A stretch of 64,000 nt of DNA from Ceratodon purpureus (lineage: Eukaryota > Streptophyta > Bryopsida > Pseudoditrichales > Ditrichaceae), in NCBI GenBank assembly GCA_014871385.1, contig CM026429.1:14929979-14993978 (forward strand), in the 5' to 3' direction. The translations under genes and the position numbers were made by a program. The notes under the pieces are model-generated. The model did no database searches. It was not told the origin of the DNA and saw only the letters and a list, made by a program, of their open reading frames with translations. Shown here in pieces: positions 23,708 to 36,563 of this stretch; within the stretch, counting starts at the first letter, position 1; each line of letters opens with the position of its first letter.

Positions 23708-25400
23708 TCAGTAGTCCCGGATGACGCGTTTCATGTACCCTGGATTGGCAAATCCGTATGGACCATAACCTTGGTTCGGAGCGTAAGATTGGCTGGGTCT
23801 GTATGACTCGGCGTGTGATGAGCCGTAGTCGCCATACATTGGTGCGCTCTCACGTTCATAATACGGCATTCGCTCCCGCACTCCATAGGAAGGCTCGACG
23901 TGGCTGTAGTAGGGAGATTCGTAGCGTGGGCTATCATCCACGGTTCTGTATGATTCCTCCGCAGTACGGTCAGAAGGCATACCATATGGGGACATGTCGC
24001 TCCGCTGTCCGTAGTTGTGCTGATTGTAGAATCCTCCTTCAACTTCATCATGAGAATCATCTTCGTGGTCTCTCTCTTCGTAACCAGGGTATTCTTCGTA
24101 GGAAGATAAATTCTCGTTGTCTTCGTAGGCGTGATGACTGTCACCGTTCTCTGAGGGAACATGCTGATGGTAAGACGAAGTCAGCTCAGGCTCCTCTTCA
24201 GGCTCAGCCCGACCAGTCTTGGATTGTATGAAGTTGATAAAATTGTCGCTGTAGATTTGCTTCCTGTAGAAATCAGCCTTTTTCTTGGTCTTCTGCACCT
24301 GCTTCAATGCTACTTGGGGGTCGACCTTGCCACACACTGTGACTTTCTGAGCGCGCCTGTCAGTGATGACATCGGTAACACCTGCAAAATTCAATAAACT
24401 GTTAGTGAAAAATACAAGAGTCTTGAAAACCCAAGTCACGAGCTAAAAGCTCACACTCAAAACTCACGGAAATCTTCGGAAAGAGACTGGCTACTCAACC
24501 CTGAAACAATGCAATGCACAGGCCAGTGAAGAACACCAACTGACACCCAAATAAATCTCGCTACTCTCAGCAAACGCGTACTTCAGTAGGGTACCACAGG
24601 TGTAAAAATCTTACCCGGCACTTTTCGCAAAGCATCCTTGACCTTCCCCTCACACTTGGAACAGCACATCTGCACCCTCAACTCAATTTCCTGCACAAAC
24701 ATATGCAAAATGGCAAAGGTTAGACACCTCAAACCCCAGAAGATTCTGTGGAAGCACAAGCGACAAAAGCAATGAACAATAGAGGCTGAAGATAGTTAGC
24801 AAGAGATCGTTCCAGTGGAGGAAAGGCACCTAGCCGTATACTTACCGGACCAACTTTGTATTGCTTGGGTGGTCGAGATTCTCGCGGCTCACGGAACGAC
24901 GGTATGGAGCTCGAAGATCGAACTGGGCCATGAGACAGCGGAGAATCGTGGTAGGGCACTTCTGGAGGGTAAGCATAAGCAGGAATAGCACTAGAAGATC
25001 GAAGCGGCCCCGGGCGCTCCATAAACGGCTCAGCATGATACCCACCGAAGGCAGGCATAGCACTCGCAGAGCGAGGTATTCTCGCCATCGGCTCACCATA
25101 TGGCGACGGAGCGGCAAAACCCGGGCTAAACATATACTCTGGCTGCACCGGGCTAAACTGGTGCACCTCCCGAAACCCAGCACCGTAAGGACCATCGAAA
25201 TAGGGCAGCGGCTCCCGCATCGGAGGCATCCATGCTGTCTCAAACCGCCTGTAGTCAATCTGCACACACGATCAACCACACCACAACCTATCAGCCACAC
25301 AGCAAACTCCACCCCTCTCCACTCCACAACAATCACCAAAACACCGAATTCTCCACCCCAAACCCACCCCAAAGGTGTCATCTTTACGCACCATAGTCAT
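23708..25400 (-). CDS. Heavy-metal-associated (HMA) domain plant protein, HPP/HIPP-like, no CaaX box
   Basis: Four exons: 25400-25392, 25259-24846, 24690-24615 and 24381-23708, giving 390 aa with consistent phase. The HMA ferredoxin-like fold is EIELRVQMCCSKCEGKVKDALRKVPGVTDVITDRRAQKVTVCGKV..., residues ~142-205, split by an intron after VPG as is common in this family. Cys-Ser-Lys-Cys is the metal-binding CxxC. Residues 1-141 are Pro/Ser/Tyr-rich with a repeated (R)SSSAIP/RSASAMP motif. After the domain comes a long Glu/Tyr/Ser-rich low-complexity tail ending MKRVIRDY. Plant HIPPs end in a CaaX prenylation box; this tail lacks one, so it fits the non-prenylated HPP class. The first coding exon is only three codons (ATG ACT ATG); if wrong, the next Met is residue 13 of this model. 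Metal specificity and role are unknown. Confidence 0.88.
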
Positions 25401-25556
25401 GACGCCGCGAACTAATCTTCAACGCCGTCCACAACACCGAGCGCTGTCGTCTCAACCCTATCAATCTCTCAACTCACTCCCAGTAGAAATCCTCCCAGTC
25501 GGCAAACCACTTCAGACCAAGTCCACGCTCACCACCAACAACTCACAAAACCACAG

Positions 25557-25583
25557 CTCTCTCTCTCTCTCTCTCCCTCTCTC
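25557..25583 (-). promoter_or_regulatory. CT/GA microsatellite upstream of the HMA-protein gene
   Basis: A run of CT repeats (GA on the gene's strand) lies ~160 bases before the ATG at 25400. CT-rich patches around plant transcription starts are common and often promoter-associated. That it acts as such here is inference. Confidence 0.35.
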
Positions 25584-28500
25584 AACACATAACCTTGCAG
25601 TCAGATTATGTTATGCCACGCGAAGAGAACTCTCTGCGACTCCACGCGCAATATATTGGTCTCACGTCAGCCAGATAAGAGCGAATATTCAAACCCCGAG
25701 CATATGTCAATCTGGCACACCCAGTCCACCACCCCGAAGATCGATGCTAATAACTCAGAAGCAGCTTCACTCAGTGGAGCTCGCTCATGAGATTGGATAC
25801 TATATATGCGAATGATATATGTATCCGAAACTCCCGATGGGTCAATGAGCAGTGGCGCATGGAACTGATAACTGCAACTGCTGCACTCCTGCTGGCTGCT
25901 GCGGGTGCTGCGGGTGGGGTGGGTCAGCACTAGGCTAGAGATGGTGGGAAGGGTGTTGTGGGCTTCGATTCCCTTGCAGCTCCGCTCTTAACGCCTCCCC
26001 CCCGCACAACGTGACAACCCTGTAGACAGCGATGGGTAAGTAAATCCTTGTGGACTCCTCCTCCACCTTCCTTCCTTCCTCCCCACAGCCCCACGAAGTT
26101 GAACTCGCAGCCCCCGGCACGTTCAAGCAAGCAGTCCGTCTCCCGGTCCCTTGGTCGGTCAATCCTCTCGCTCTTCTCCCTATCCCACTTCCCCACACGC
26201 CGAGTAAAATCCCCCCACCCCCATTCCCGCCACCCCCCCCTTTCCACCGATCCCCTAGATCCGATCCCCCACGCGCCATCTGTTTCCTAGATGTGGCCCC
26301 TGATCCGCCATATCGCGCTACTCGTGGCTTTAGACCTCGTCACGCGTTTCGGTTTTCCGCGGCTGTCCGCAGCAGATCCGCTTCTCCTGGAAGCCGAATG
26401 GGAAATCCTCGCTCGAAACCGCGATCATCATATTCATAGATTCCAGATAGTTCTGGTAGACTTGTAGCTGCTCCAGATCCTACAATTCATAGATTTTAGA
26501 TGGTATAATAGTCCACTGCGGCTGTTTGCAGCAGAGCCGACTCCCGTCACGGTACTCATATCCCTTATTTGTAGACTCGGGTATCAAAATGTACAAATGA
26601 CGTAGATTTTGGGTATGGGGACGAAGGGAGAGGGGAAGCGCCGTCAGCAGGTGGGTGGGAACGGGTGCTCGAAGGCTCCGGCGGCCTTAGCACGATTAAA
26701 TCTAATTTAATATATTAAATAAATGAGATGACAGGGAAGTGAGGGGAAGCAGCGGGGGCGTACATTTCCCGCCGTGGGGCCGGAGGGGTAGGGCCAATGG
26801 GGGCAACGCAGCTGGCGTGGAGGCGACCCCGTCAGAGGCCGAGTTGGCGTTTTGCTGCTTCATCATTCACGCGGGAGGGGTAATTTAGTTTTACCTGACC
26901 CTGGGTGGGGCCGTCGGGTGGGGGGTAATTATCAGATCGATGTGGGGTTGAACTGCGAATCAAATCCTACAGTAAATTCAGTTGGTCTGCCCTGCCTCTG
27001 TCTCTGTCAATATTATTGACATCGTCTACCAATGTATACACTGCTTGGTACGGTATGACCCCATGGGCGGCTAATGTGGGTTAAATGTTATGCGCTGAGG
27101 TTTGTAGTAGTTGTAGGAGTAAGTATTGAGTTTTGGAGGATTGTAAATAGTGGATGTGTGAATATTTACATTCTTTGGTTGGAGTTTTATGTGGATCAGA
27201 TGGGGAGCTCTGGGCAGACTTATTGATATTTACAGACTTTATGATGGTTGTGGAAGTCTGAGATGGATGAGGTCTTTACGCGGTTGGGAACTTAGGGTAC
27301 ATGGTCCAGACTTGTGGGCAGAGTGGCAGGGGTTGTGGATGTACTGGAGGTATAAAAGGGGAAGGGGCAGAGTGTACTTTTGGAGGGTGTGGAGGTATCC
27401 CATGTGCACCATTGTGTGTGCTTTTGTGGAGCCTATCTCCGTTGTGTATTGTGTATCATGTTGTATCAGGTGGAGCTGTATGTAGAGCGTTGTGTTGCAG
27501 TGGAAAAGTCCGCCTGGGTTTAAAAGGGCCAATGGGTAATTGGGAGACCCAAAAGAAATTAAATGTAAATGAAATTTCTAGGATGCATGCCGAGGATTTT
27601 TCCATAGTGAATTTTTTTACTCTTTGTTTTGAGAAAAAATATATTTTTGTTTCACAAAAGTGAAATTCATTTCACTTTGTATTGTGGAATTTTCCTTTAT
27701 TATGAGTGTGATACATGGTCGGGAGACTTTGACTTAGGCAACTCATCATGATTCTACACTAAAGCGCTGCTCTCGTGGTTTCAACATTTCAAGAGTCTTC
27801 TGAGGCCTACTCCTGCTTTTGTCATTTGGTCTGAGATGTCACTCTTAGCGGGTGGGTATTTGACATTATGTGTGGATTTTATGAACGTCTCAAGTACACA
27901 TGGGCCTCCTTCATCAACATGATGTCAGGTTAAGGAGAATTTTCATGAGATAACATGCCCTTGAGGTATTGGATACATTTTCGGAGGGCAGGAGAGAAAG
28001 GAAGGGTGCAGAATCAATCTGTCCCTGGGTGCCCAGCTGCTTAAAAATCACACCACCGTGGTTTGCTTAGCATAAAGCCTTGTGAAGCCAACATACTTCA
28101 GGCTTTTGACAACACTTGACAGACATGCTGAAGCTCTTTTAATGGGACATATTTAAACTATCTCAAGTGAAAACATATATACTAAATTCTGCAAATACTG
28201 TGGACCTTAAAAATAGCAATTCAGTTATTTTTACTGTAAAAAATCTATGTATTATACATGATTTTCAAGCCAAATATTAAGGAATTCCAAACTTACATTT
28301 TATTTTTTTTAAATCTTCATATGAAATAATTTCATCGCATTGTATTTTAGAACCACGTCACCTATATATAATTGTAGATTGTACTCCGTTGCATCTAAAA
28401 CCTTCTAAAGATGTACTCTTCAAGAGTCTATTTGAATTCCAAATTAATTTCACCAAAGAAAATCAAGAATAGGTTCCTAGTAAACATCAAATGATCTAAT

Positions 28501-28966
28501 GTATCAAAAGTTAAAATATCTTACATAAATGTTTTCAAAATATGTACAATATTTTTAAAATATTTTCACCATTAAGCCTCTAAATGTCCTATAAAGAAGT
28601 TTCACATTCCAAAACTGCCCATATGCCAAATCTTGAGGATTTAATAAAGATTCCTCTCTAATCCACATTTTTTCAAATAAAGATTTAATTTTTGCAGTTT
28701 CCTCAATCTTGTTGTTCTTCTTCATTCCTTTTTCCTTTATGTTCCTCTTCCTAAAGAGACGAATAGATCTTTACTTCCTTACCTTTGTCATATATAGTAA
28801 GTGGCTCAGAAACTGCTCATATTTCAGATTGGGAGGCTTGGTGGGGAGTTATTAAGGAAATCAATTTTCGGAATATGTGCAAAGTATTTATAAAATTAGA
28901 CCAATTGGAATAATTAATTTTGGATTAGTATTGAATTAGTTATGAATTTTGGAAGGGGAACCTATA
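25584..28966. other. GC-rich then AT-rich intergenic stretch, no gene recognised
   Basis: From 25900 to 27000 the sequence is GC-rich with C-runs (26210-26245), typical of a promoter-side or CpG-rich patch. A TATA-like tataaaagg sits at 27351 on the plus strand, with no convincing coding region behind it. From 27650 the sequence becomes AT-rich and featureless. Confidence 0.45.
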
Positions 28967-29099
28967 GGTGGCTCAAAAACGGCTCGGCCTAAATGTATAC
29001 CATGATTACATAGAAATTCAAATTTGGAGGCTATAATGTACCTCTTGCTTGGATAGGTGTAGACTGCAGTTTCTGGTGCTGCGTGGGTTTTGAGCCACC
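28967..29099. mobile_element. Small MITE-like element with TA flanks
   Basis: The left end ggtggctcaaaa and the right end ttttgagccacc are inverted repeats of 12 bases, each next to a TA dinucleotide (28965-28966 and 29100-29101). A related end (gtggctcagaaac) occurs at 28801. The element is 133 bases and non-coding. TA duplication would suggest the Tc1/mariner class, but chance is hard to exclude at this size. Confidence 0.4.
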
Positions 29100-29101
29100 T
29101 A

Positions 29102-30149
29102 CTCTAGGCATTGGATTGGGGTGGATCGAACAAACACTTAATTCACGTCGGTCTCTGAAGTTTCCCTCTCTCTTCCTCTTCTTGTGGCTTATTAACAATG
29201 AAATTGGTTCTGCTACAATCATACAGGGCTTCCAAGTATATCAGATTGCACCTTGATTAGGAAAAAGGAGTAAGAAATGCCATCCTCACCAAATGCTAAC
29301 TTCCAAGATGTGCGTTCATATCGATAAGTCATGGACAGGCTGGGAGAATGATTGGGACTTGAAATTGCACATTACATGGAAAAAACATCCCTCTAGTGCA
29401 TATGTTGCTAGGACAATTCCTAGAAAGAAGTTTATAACAAACAACCGCCCTTTCAGAATATATGCTGCTTCTTTCAATCCCAGCCACTGGCTTAATTCAT
29501 GCTCAACTTTGTGTGGGCGAGGTTAATCTAAAAAATGCATCAGGTGTCATATATTCTGAAATATGATAATAATGAAATGCCTATGTTCTTGGAGACCAAA
29601 AAGGGCCAACTACTATTGATCTGGGAGTCGGAAAACTGGTAGTATATTGTAATAGAAATGTTCCATATTATGGAATTTTTCCTTCCCTAGGGTGCATAAG
29701 GCGAATCCCTGAGAGACAGATGGGATATCCTTGTCCTCACATTGATTAATTTTATGAGACAATGTCTACCCATGAGGTTTTGTAAAATGCGTCTTGAAGT
29801 AAGTGAGGATTATCATGTTCAAGCAAAGTGTATAAAAATATACGAGACGCAGGAAATCTGGGTGTTGAAAGTTCCAACATTTATCCATTCTTCATGTTTG
29901 TCACCAGTGAGCTGTCTTAGAATCAATTTCAAATACACATATAAGTTGCAGATATTTACCTTACCTGCACAGCGCCCAATGCAAAATTTTATCATCACCC
30001 ATTTCAATGCCATATATATTTTGATGTATATATGTGCAGCCAAAGAATCGATATACTCCAATAATCTGTAGACATGTCATATTCTGACATCATGGACACT
30101 TGATAATCATTGTAGAAATTTGATAAGTATTATACATACATATGCAATT
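29102..30149. other. Intergenic; contains a dispersed repeat piece
   Basis: At 29128-29172 the sequence gaacaaac...acgtcggtc...gaagttt resembles 44720-44775, so it belongs to a dispersed repeat. The open frame at 29293-29526 (77 codons) is unrecognised. Nothing else is seen. Confidence 0.4.
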
Positions 30150-30324
30150 ATAATATATTTAAAAAGTATGTATTAAACCACGTTATAATATATTTAAAAA
30201 GTATGTATTAAACCACGTTATAATATATTTAAAAAGTATGTATTAAACCACGTTATAATATATTTAAAAAGTATGTATTAAACCACGTTATAATATATTT
30301 AAAAAGTATGTATTAAACCACGTT
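30150..30324. repeat. Perfect minisatellite, five copies of a 35-bp unit
   Basis: Five head-to-tail copies of an AT-rich 35-base unit (contains aaaaagtatgtattaaacca) follow each other without visible change: 175 bases. Such uniformity means recent expansion or ongoing homogenisation. It is tandem with no spacers, so it is not a CRISPR-like array. Confidence 0.95.
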
Positions 30325-31406
30325 TCACCATCAGATTGTTTATATAATCACCATTGAAAAACTTATCATGCCCAATACATATAACATGTTACAAAGGTAT
30401 GCGTGTTCTCCATGTGATGTTAACTTTCCCTAGAGATGATAATCTCAAAACCACGAAGTGAGATTTGGACATGTAGTATTACACATTATTTACTACATAT
30501 ATCACATGGCATACTTAACCACTAAAGAATAATATCTATTCTGCCAACATATGAAAATGGTAATCAAGTATATTTGACAATGGCAAAGTGCTTTGAAATT
30601 TCATATTGTAAGGTAGCAACACTACTCATCATGTTATAACCATGTTGTAACAATCTTTATATTGGATTATAAGTAGCACTTGAGAAGTCAATAACCTTAA
30701 GATGTCAAAAGTTTGATAGATTCTAAAGTATGCACCTTGTTGTACATCTACAAATATTTATTTAAAGTGTTTTAGATATAATTAATATATATATGGAAGT
30801 TGAAAAAGTTGAAACATTTGACAATATGCAAGTTTGAGCACATCATGAGAATCTTTGCATGTGTAACTCACATCTCTAAAAGTGGAAGTTGAAAACATTG
30901 ATATTTTAACAGTATGCAAGCTAGAATTCATCATGAGAATCTTTGCAGGCGTAACTAACATTATTGGAAAATGAAGTTGAAAACATCGATGGATTTGACA
31001 TTATAGAGACATGGACACATCATAAGAATCTATATATGAAGTGTCTCGGATGTAATTGTGATTCTTGGAAGATGAAGTTGAAAACGTTGATGAATTTGGC
31101 ACTATACCGAGTTGGACACATCATAAGAATCATTGTATAAAGTTTCTTACCTGTAATTGACATTATTGGAAAATGAAGTTGAAAACGCTGATGGATTTGA
31201 CAGTGTGGACTCATCATAAGAATCATTGTATAAAGTTTCTCAGGTGTAATTGACATTCTTCGAAAATGAAGTTGAAAATGCTAATGGATGTGATAGTGTG
31301 CAGGACTGATGTACATCATGAGAATCTTTGTGTAAAGTGTCTCAAGTGCAACTGGCATTCTTCGATGACGAAGTTGATAACATTGATAGATTCGACAGTG
31401 GCACAT

Positions 31407-31694
31407 GCTTGGACACATCATGAGGATCTTTGCGTAAAGTGTATCAGGTGCAACTGTTGGACACATCATGAGGATCTTTGTGTACAGTATATCAGGTGCA
31501 ACTGTTGGACACATCATGAGGATCTTTGCGTAAAGTGTATCAGCTGCAACTGTTGGACACATCATGAGGATCTTTGCGTAAAGTGTCTCAGGGGCAACTG
31601 TTGGATACATGATGAGGATCTTTGTGTAAGTATCTCAGGTGAAACTATTGAACATATCATGATGATCTATGCAGAAAGTGTCTCAGGTGCAACT
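31407..31694 (+). repeat. 48-bp sub-array within the satellite, with Cys-rich open frame
   Basis: Copies start near 31407, 31455, 31503, 31551 and 31599 with exactly 48-base spacing, then a 47-base copy. Because 48 is divisible by three, the plus-strand frame from the ATG at 31266 stays open to 31718 and reads CWTHHEDLCVKCIRCN over and over. The unit is a shortened satellite unit, so I treat the frame as a by-product of the repeat. Confidence 0.85.
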
Positions 31695-31829
31695 GACATA
31701 TCTGAAAGCGGAAGTTGAACATGTTGATGGATTTGACACTATGCAAGCTTGGGCACGTCATGGAAATCTATGTATGAATTATCTCGGTTGTACGTAATAT
31801 TCTTAGAAGATGAAGTTGATAACATTGAT

Positions 31830-31924
31830 TTTATTTTTTTATAACTTTTTTTGGAGTAAATGAACGAAATTCATTGCAAGGGATAAATTTACAACCCTCA
31901 TCGGATCTAAGTCCACGATGAAAG
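31830..31924 (-). mobile_element. Short retroposon tail inserted in satellite block A
   Basis: The 95-base insert starts with a T-rich run and contains gaaattcattgcaa, the complement of the tail seen at 49522-49665. It is flanked by a 16-base direct repeat agttgataacattgat (31814-31829 and 31925-31940), a target duplication made from the satellite itself. It reads as a strongly 5'-truncated LINE, or a SINE, on the minus strand. Confidence 0.75.
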
Positions 31925-32360
31925 AGTTGATAACATTGATAGATTTTATGTTTTGCATGCCTACGATTATCATGAGAACCTTTGTGAATAGTGTCTCATG
32001 AATAACTAACATTTTCAAAAAAGGAAATTAATGACTGACAGATTTGACAATTTGTACATTGTGTCACATCTTGACAATCTTTGTTTGATGTGTTTTTAAT
32101 ATAACTAATATTTTTTGAATTTAAGAACATTGATGGATTTGACAATGTGCTTCTTGTTCTCTGTCTTGAAAATCTTCGTATAAAGTATCTAAAATTTAAC
32201 TAACATTTTTTTAACAAAAGAAAAATACCATTCATAGATATGATACTTTGCACGTTTAGTCACATCAAAGAAATTTAATACATAGTGCTTCAAGTATTAC
32301 TTACATGTACAAAGGTGGAAGTTAATAACATTGATAAATTTGCAACTTTCATAGTCTTGT

Positions 32361-35300
32361 CACGTCTTGAGTAATACACCCAAAAATATTACAAATGATG
32401 AGTGTTATCACCAATTTGTAAATTTAATCGCATTAGTGAACTACATGCAAAATTAACTTCACAAAATGTGTAATAATGACATTAGCCACGAAAGTCTAAG
32501 TTTGAGTTAAAAAAACATCATTTGGGCCAAGTTGGAAAGAAAATTTGGCAAGTTACTCCGCCAATTAGAGCATCTTGGAGAGGTCATCAACTTGGGGAAA
32601 AAGTACGGAGGATCACCCAATTCAATTGCACCAAGAATAGTCTGAACTGCCAGGTAACGAATGAGGTTCCAGAGCAATCAGGCACTGCGGATGAGAATAT
32701 AATCATAGGATGACAATCATTCCATTCCCCTAAATTTACCCAAACAGCCTCTGACATGGCCCCATTCCCGGACGAAAAACTCTTCCCACATCCAAGGCAG
32801 CCAGATGGCTGGCAGCATCTAACCCCCCAAAGCATAATCATTCGGCACCCTGTTCCTTCATACTCTAATAATATAATATAGTAGAATCACCTAAAACTCC
32901 TTTATTTCCGCTTCATATACACAATATTCATCCTTAGCGGAAAAAAAATTCATGCATATCTAACTCCGGAGACCCATATGTACTAATACTCCAGACGGGT
33001 ATTTTCAGTTTTGGGATGGGTTGTTTTTTTTAAAAGAATCTTTCCACGGACGGGTTGGTTTTGAAAATATCGGTTTTGGGGCAGGTTGCAAATTTTTTGC
33101 TTTGAAATTCAAGGTTTTTGGATGTGGACATGCGAAAACTTTGTGAAAAATCAGCCTTGAACAGTTCCACTGCACTCAAGCTTTTGTGTACACAGTGACC
33201 GGTCCACCAGTTGCGGAATACTTAAGATTGTGTACACAGGAGTACACTTATATCTACCCCTTACCCATGTTGGGAGCGTCCAAGAGTCACCACATTGTAC
33301 AGTCGACATGAGTGTCGAGTACAGAACATGTTGGCTTTGGGCTCGGGAATGGGCAAATGGTGATAAATACGGAAGGACTACGTAACTATGGGTCACAGCC
33401 TTTAGCTCAGTCTGTACGTACAATGGGTACATGCAAAGGGGTGACTGTGGCGGGTGGGGTAATTATGAGCCGCTATCATTCTTTAATTGAATATGTGTCC
33501 AGTTATTTGACTCACCTTGAGTTTGATTCCCTTGTAGATAAGGCTGCAGTGTGTCTAGTGGCCGTGGGTACGGTATTGGGGGGTTGGGCGACTGGTCTTG
33601 GGGCCTAACACCGTGGGTTGTTTGATACCCTGGTTGCATAATATCAGGTCCCCAGTGTGGATCTCGAGACATACCAGGTGGCTACTTGACTCCAAATCGT
33701 CCCCAGGTGGAACTAAATTGTACAAAATTTATTGGCATTGGGAAGACTTACTACAGCAACTTTTTTGGAACTGAAGTATTTTCCCCAAATGCAAGAGTGA
33801 TACATCACCTGTGACTCGGCTAGAATTAACTTTTTATGGTGTGGGAATGTAGTTTGGAAGCAAATCATGTATGGTAACTTCGTTTTTGGGGTGGCCGATT
33901 TTTGAGAGGGAGTTGAAGGTGGTTGACTGAGGATTGATAGAAGAACTTTATGTGCTCATGGTTGTTCAAAATTTGGCCCAGTGAGTGTGATTTGTTGAAT
34001 TGATGAGTTGCAACTTGCAAGTACTTACGCTATGTGACAACATGGAGAAAGCTGAGTGGTACTTTGAAAGGTCAGAATTCACGATAGTTGCACTGAGAAT
34101 TCCTGAGAACCTTCAATTCAGATAGACTTTTCCTTGCATTAATGTCAGCAGGGGGTGGTTGCCTTTCGCTCTCTGAGTGTGATTCATCTGGTTTATTACG
34201 CTAAAGGAGTGCAGAGCCCAGACGTCTAGACTCTGGTTCCACTTCTGCAAGCACTTTGAGAGGAATTCCACAGCCCTTTGGACATAACTCACTACTCGTC
34301 TCAGACGTACAGAATGACAACAGGTTAACTTCCTATCATCTGTAAATGTCATGAATTGCATGTGAAATTGTTGTACATACTTGCTTACCAGTCATTAGAA
34401 ACAAAATGTACCATAACACCATAACTGGTCAGGTGTTGTATGGTTCCATTTCTACTATGATAAACTGTAAGTTCTGTTGAATTTGCAAAAATAAATGAAA
34501 TTGATAGAAATCAGGTTTATCTTTCCCATAGATGAACAGTAGGAAATATTATAAAATTAGGAAAGCATTTTTGGAATTAGTATAGGCACAGGATGTTGGA
34601 AGAATTAGGAATGTCTCCAACATGAGCAATATTGAATTTTGAACCTTGACACAGAGTTGAAGGTGGTTCGTTCAGGAATCAGGAGTGCAATGTGGTTGAG
34701 TTGTCAAGGAGCTAGCTCAATTAGTATGGTACTGAAGAAGTGGAGGTACTGTTAGTCCTGGTTATTGGTCAGGAAATTATGTACACATTGTACAGCTTCA
34801 AGCCACAGCTAACACCAGTGAGGAGAACACCCGGTTCTTTGAGACCGTGTTTTATGTTTAGTGGATCCAAAGCTTGTGGATCAATTTCAACTACAAAAGA
34901 TAAGAATGAAGGACATGTTCTTCCAGGTGGGCTCGGAGGCAGTTAGAGATCATGGCTACTTTTGAGGATGCTTAGGCTAAGGCAGCAGGACAATTTGTTG
35001 ATTAGGACATGGAACCATGACATAGTTGTGAGAAATCAGAAATTTTCTTTCCTTTTCATTAAACAATCACAATTGTTTTTCTTTAAACAATTAATCCTAT
35101 ACATCATTTGTTATCTTTTTTTAGAAGTAATTTTCTAAAGACTAGAGCATTGATTTTTGAATTGTCTAAGATTCAACTTGATGAATTTGCATATTAGTAT
35201 GGTACTGTCCAAGTTTATTGTATGCATGACAAATATTTTAAACAATAATTGCATGACTAAGTACATTACCAACCCTTTCAAGACTAGAGTGCATGTCCAT

Positions 35301-36355
35301 TGGGTTCGTTGGATAATAGAAGACCTACTCCCACCTTTTTAGAGAGGGCAGCGCAAGGCTGCAAGCTAAGAACCTGTCCTTCCAGAACAGTTAGATTTGG
35401 ACAACCACTGATTTTATTGAATTTTATTTCAAAAAACTGCTGCGCTCGATTCTGTTAGGTTACAACCTGTTCAGTCTGAGTCCAATAACTGGGAGTTACG
35501 TGCAGCTCCCAGCTCAGTGGTCCGTATTAGGACTTTGATAAAGCTGATTTGATTGATTGATTGATTTGGCTCCAAATGCACTCACTCCTGCTCTTTGATG
35601 ACTGGTGATGGTTTTCAAAGGCTACATTTTTCACAAAATTCAAACGTAACTGCGAGGTGATGTTAACAGGCATAGAAAAAGGATTCAAACAATTTCACAC
35701 AAGTACAAATCCTCTAGCTTTTTAGCACCAATTCTGTAGACAAGTTTTGTGAATTAGCATGCTTTCGGAGTACACATGATAATTGGATGACTTTCTCTAT
35801 GGACTCATATGCACCGCTTGACAAAGAACAAGTTGATGATTGTGATATCTCCGCTAACTTAGAAGCAGCCCACGATTTGCGGCTAGTCTGTGTTTACTTT
35901 AGAATACTACGTAAACTTGCTGAATCGATAGAACAAGCACAATTCCCAAGCCAGCGCAAATTTAGGGGAGTAACATGGTTATTTGGTGGAATGACACGGA
36001 CAGCATTGGCCAATACGTGGGGGATTTGTGTGGTTTGTGCAATGAGGAGCTCCCATGTGGCAACCCAATTGTAAGGTGACCCAGTTGGTGTCCATGAGTT
36101 GTCTCTGTTTTGTGACAATGGGCTTGAACAGGGCCCTGAATATGAAGGCTGCGGCCAGTATCATTTGATTCCCAAGGCAGTTTCATGCAGAGTAGGATTC
36201 ATTGGATGATCTTTCTGGAAAGTTGTCTGGTGGTCCCTTAAAGCTTTTGGCTAGGTCCATCTCTTTCTACAGAGGCGGTTTTGTTTCACCCGATGAAATA
36301 TCTACCTTTCAAAAATTATGGAAATCCCTTTGTTACATCACAAATGTTTGACATG
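32361..36355. other. Intergenic/repeat-derived sequence; one unrecognised open frame
   Basis: No known protein is seen. A 95-codon frame at 35787-36074 on the plus strand (MTFSMDSYAPLDKEQVDDCDISANLEAAHDL... in the sequence) starts with ATG and has protein-like composition. I do not recognise it and it may be a gene fragment. A (GATT)n run at about 35547-35568 ends a GC-richer stretch (35440-35530) and could be a retroposon tail. Confidence 0.4.
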
Positions 36356-36358
36356 TAA

Positions 36359-36373
36359 GAGCATCCCCAATCG
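36359..36373 (+). repeat. Left terminal inverted repeat of the Harbinger element
   Basis: gagcatccccaatcg, directly after the TAA duplication. It is identical in inverse to 41526-41540. Confidence 0.95.
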
Positions 36374-36563
36374 TTGGGCGCTAAATCGGCACTCCAAACC
36401 AGGTTGGCGGGGTCCCTCCAAAGTAGCGGGACCAAAATTCCCATTACCGCCCCAATCGCGACGCGCTATGGGGGACGGCATGGGTGCTTGGCGGGGCAAT
36501 GGCGTGGGGGGGCGGGTTACGTGGCAGGGCTGCACTGCCTGCGTGGCTGGCGAGGGGATGAGA

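Larger units (their letters stand above)
30780..32360. repeat. Degenerate ~100-bp satellite, block A
   Basis: A unit with recurring parts gttgaaaa(c/g)attgat, gatttgacagt, cacatcatgagaatcttt and aaagtgtctcaggtgcaact returns every ~88-104 bases from about 30800 to 31760, then more weakly to 32360. The same unit returns in block B, ~17 kb away. Units have substitutions and small gaps, as in an old satellite. The sharper 48-bp array and a retroposon insertion lie inside. Confidence 0.85.

Noticed and set aside
23731..24231. Two overlapping open frames (143 and 157 codons) over the HMA gene's last exon
   Set aside because: Off-frame shadows of a low-complexity coding exon; the accepted frame continues the HMA domain through correct splice phases.
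27189..27663. Trp/Gly-rich open frames after a TATA-like box
   Set aside because: Composition follows the GT-rich DNA; no domain, no consistent splice structure.
30150..30324. CRISPR-like regular repeats
   Set aside because: Units are directly adjacent with no spacers, in a plant nuclear genome; it is a minisatellite.
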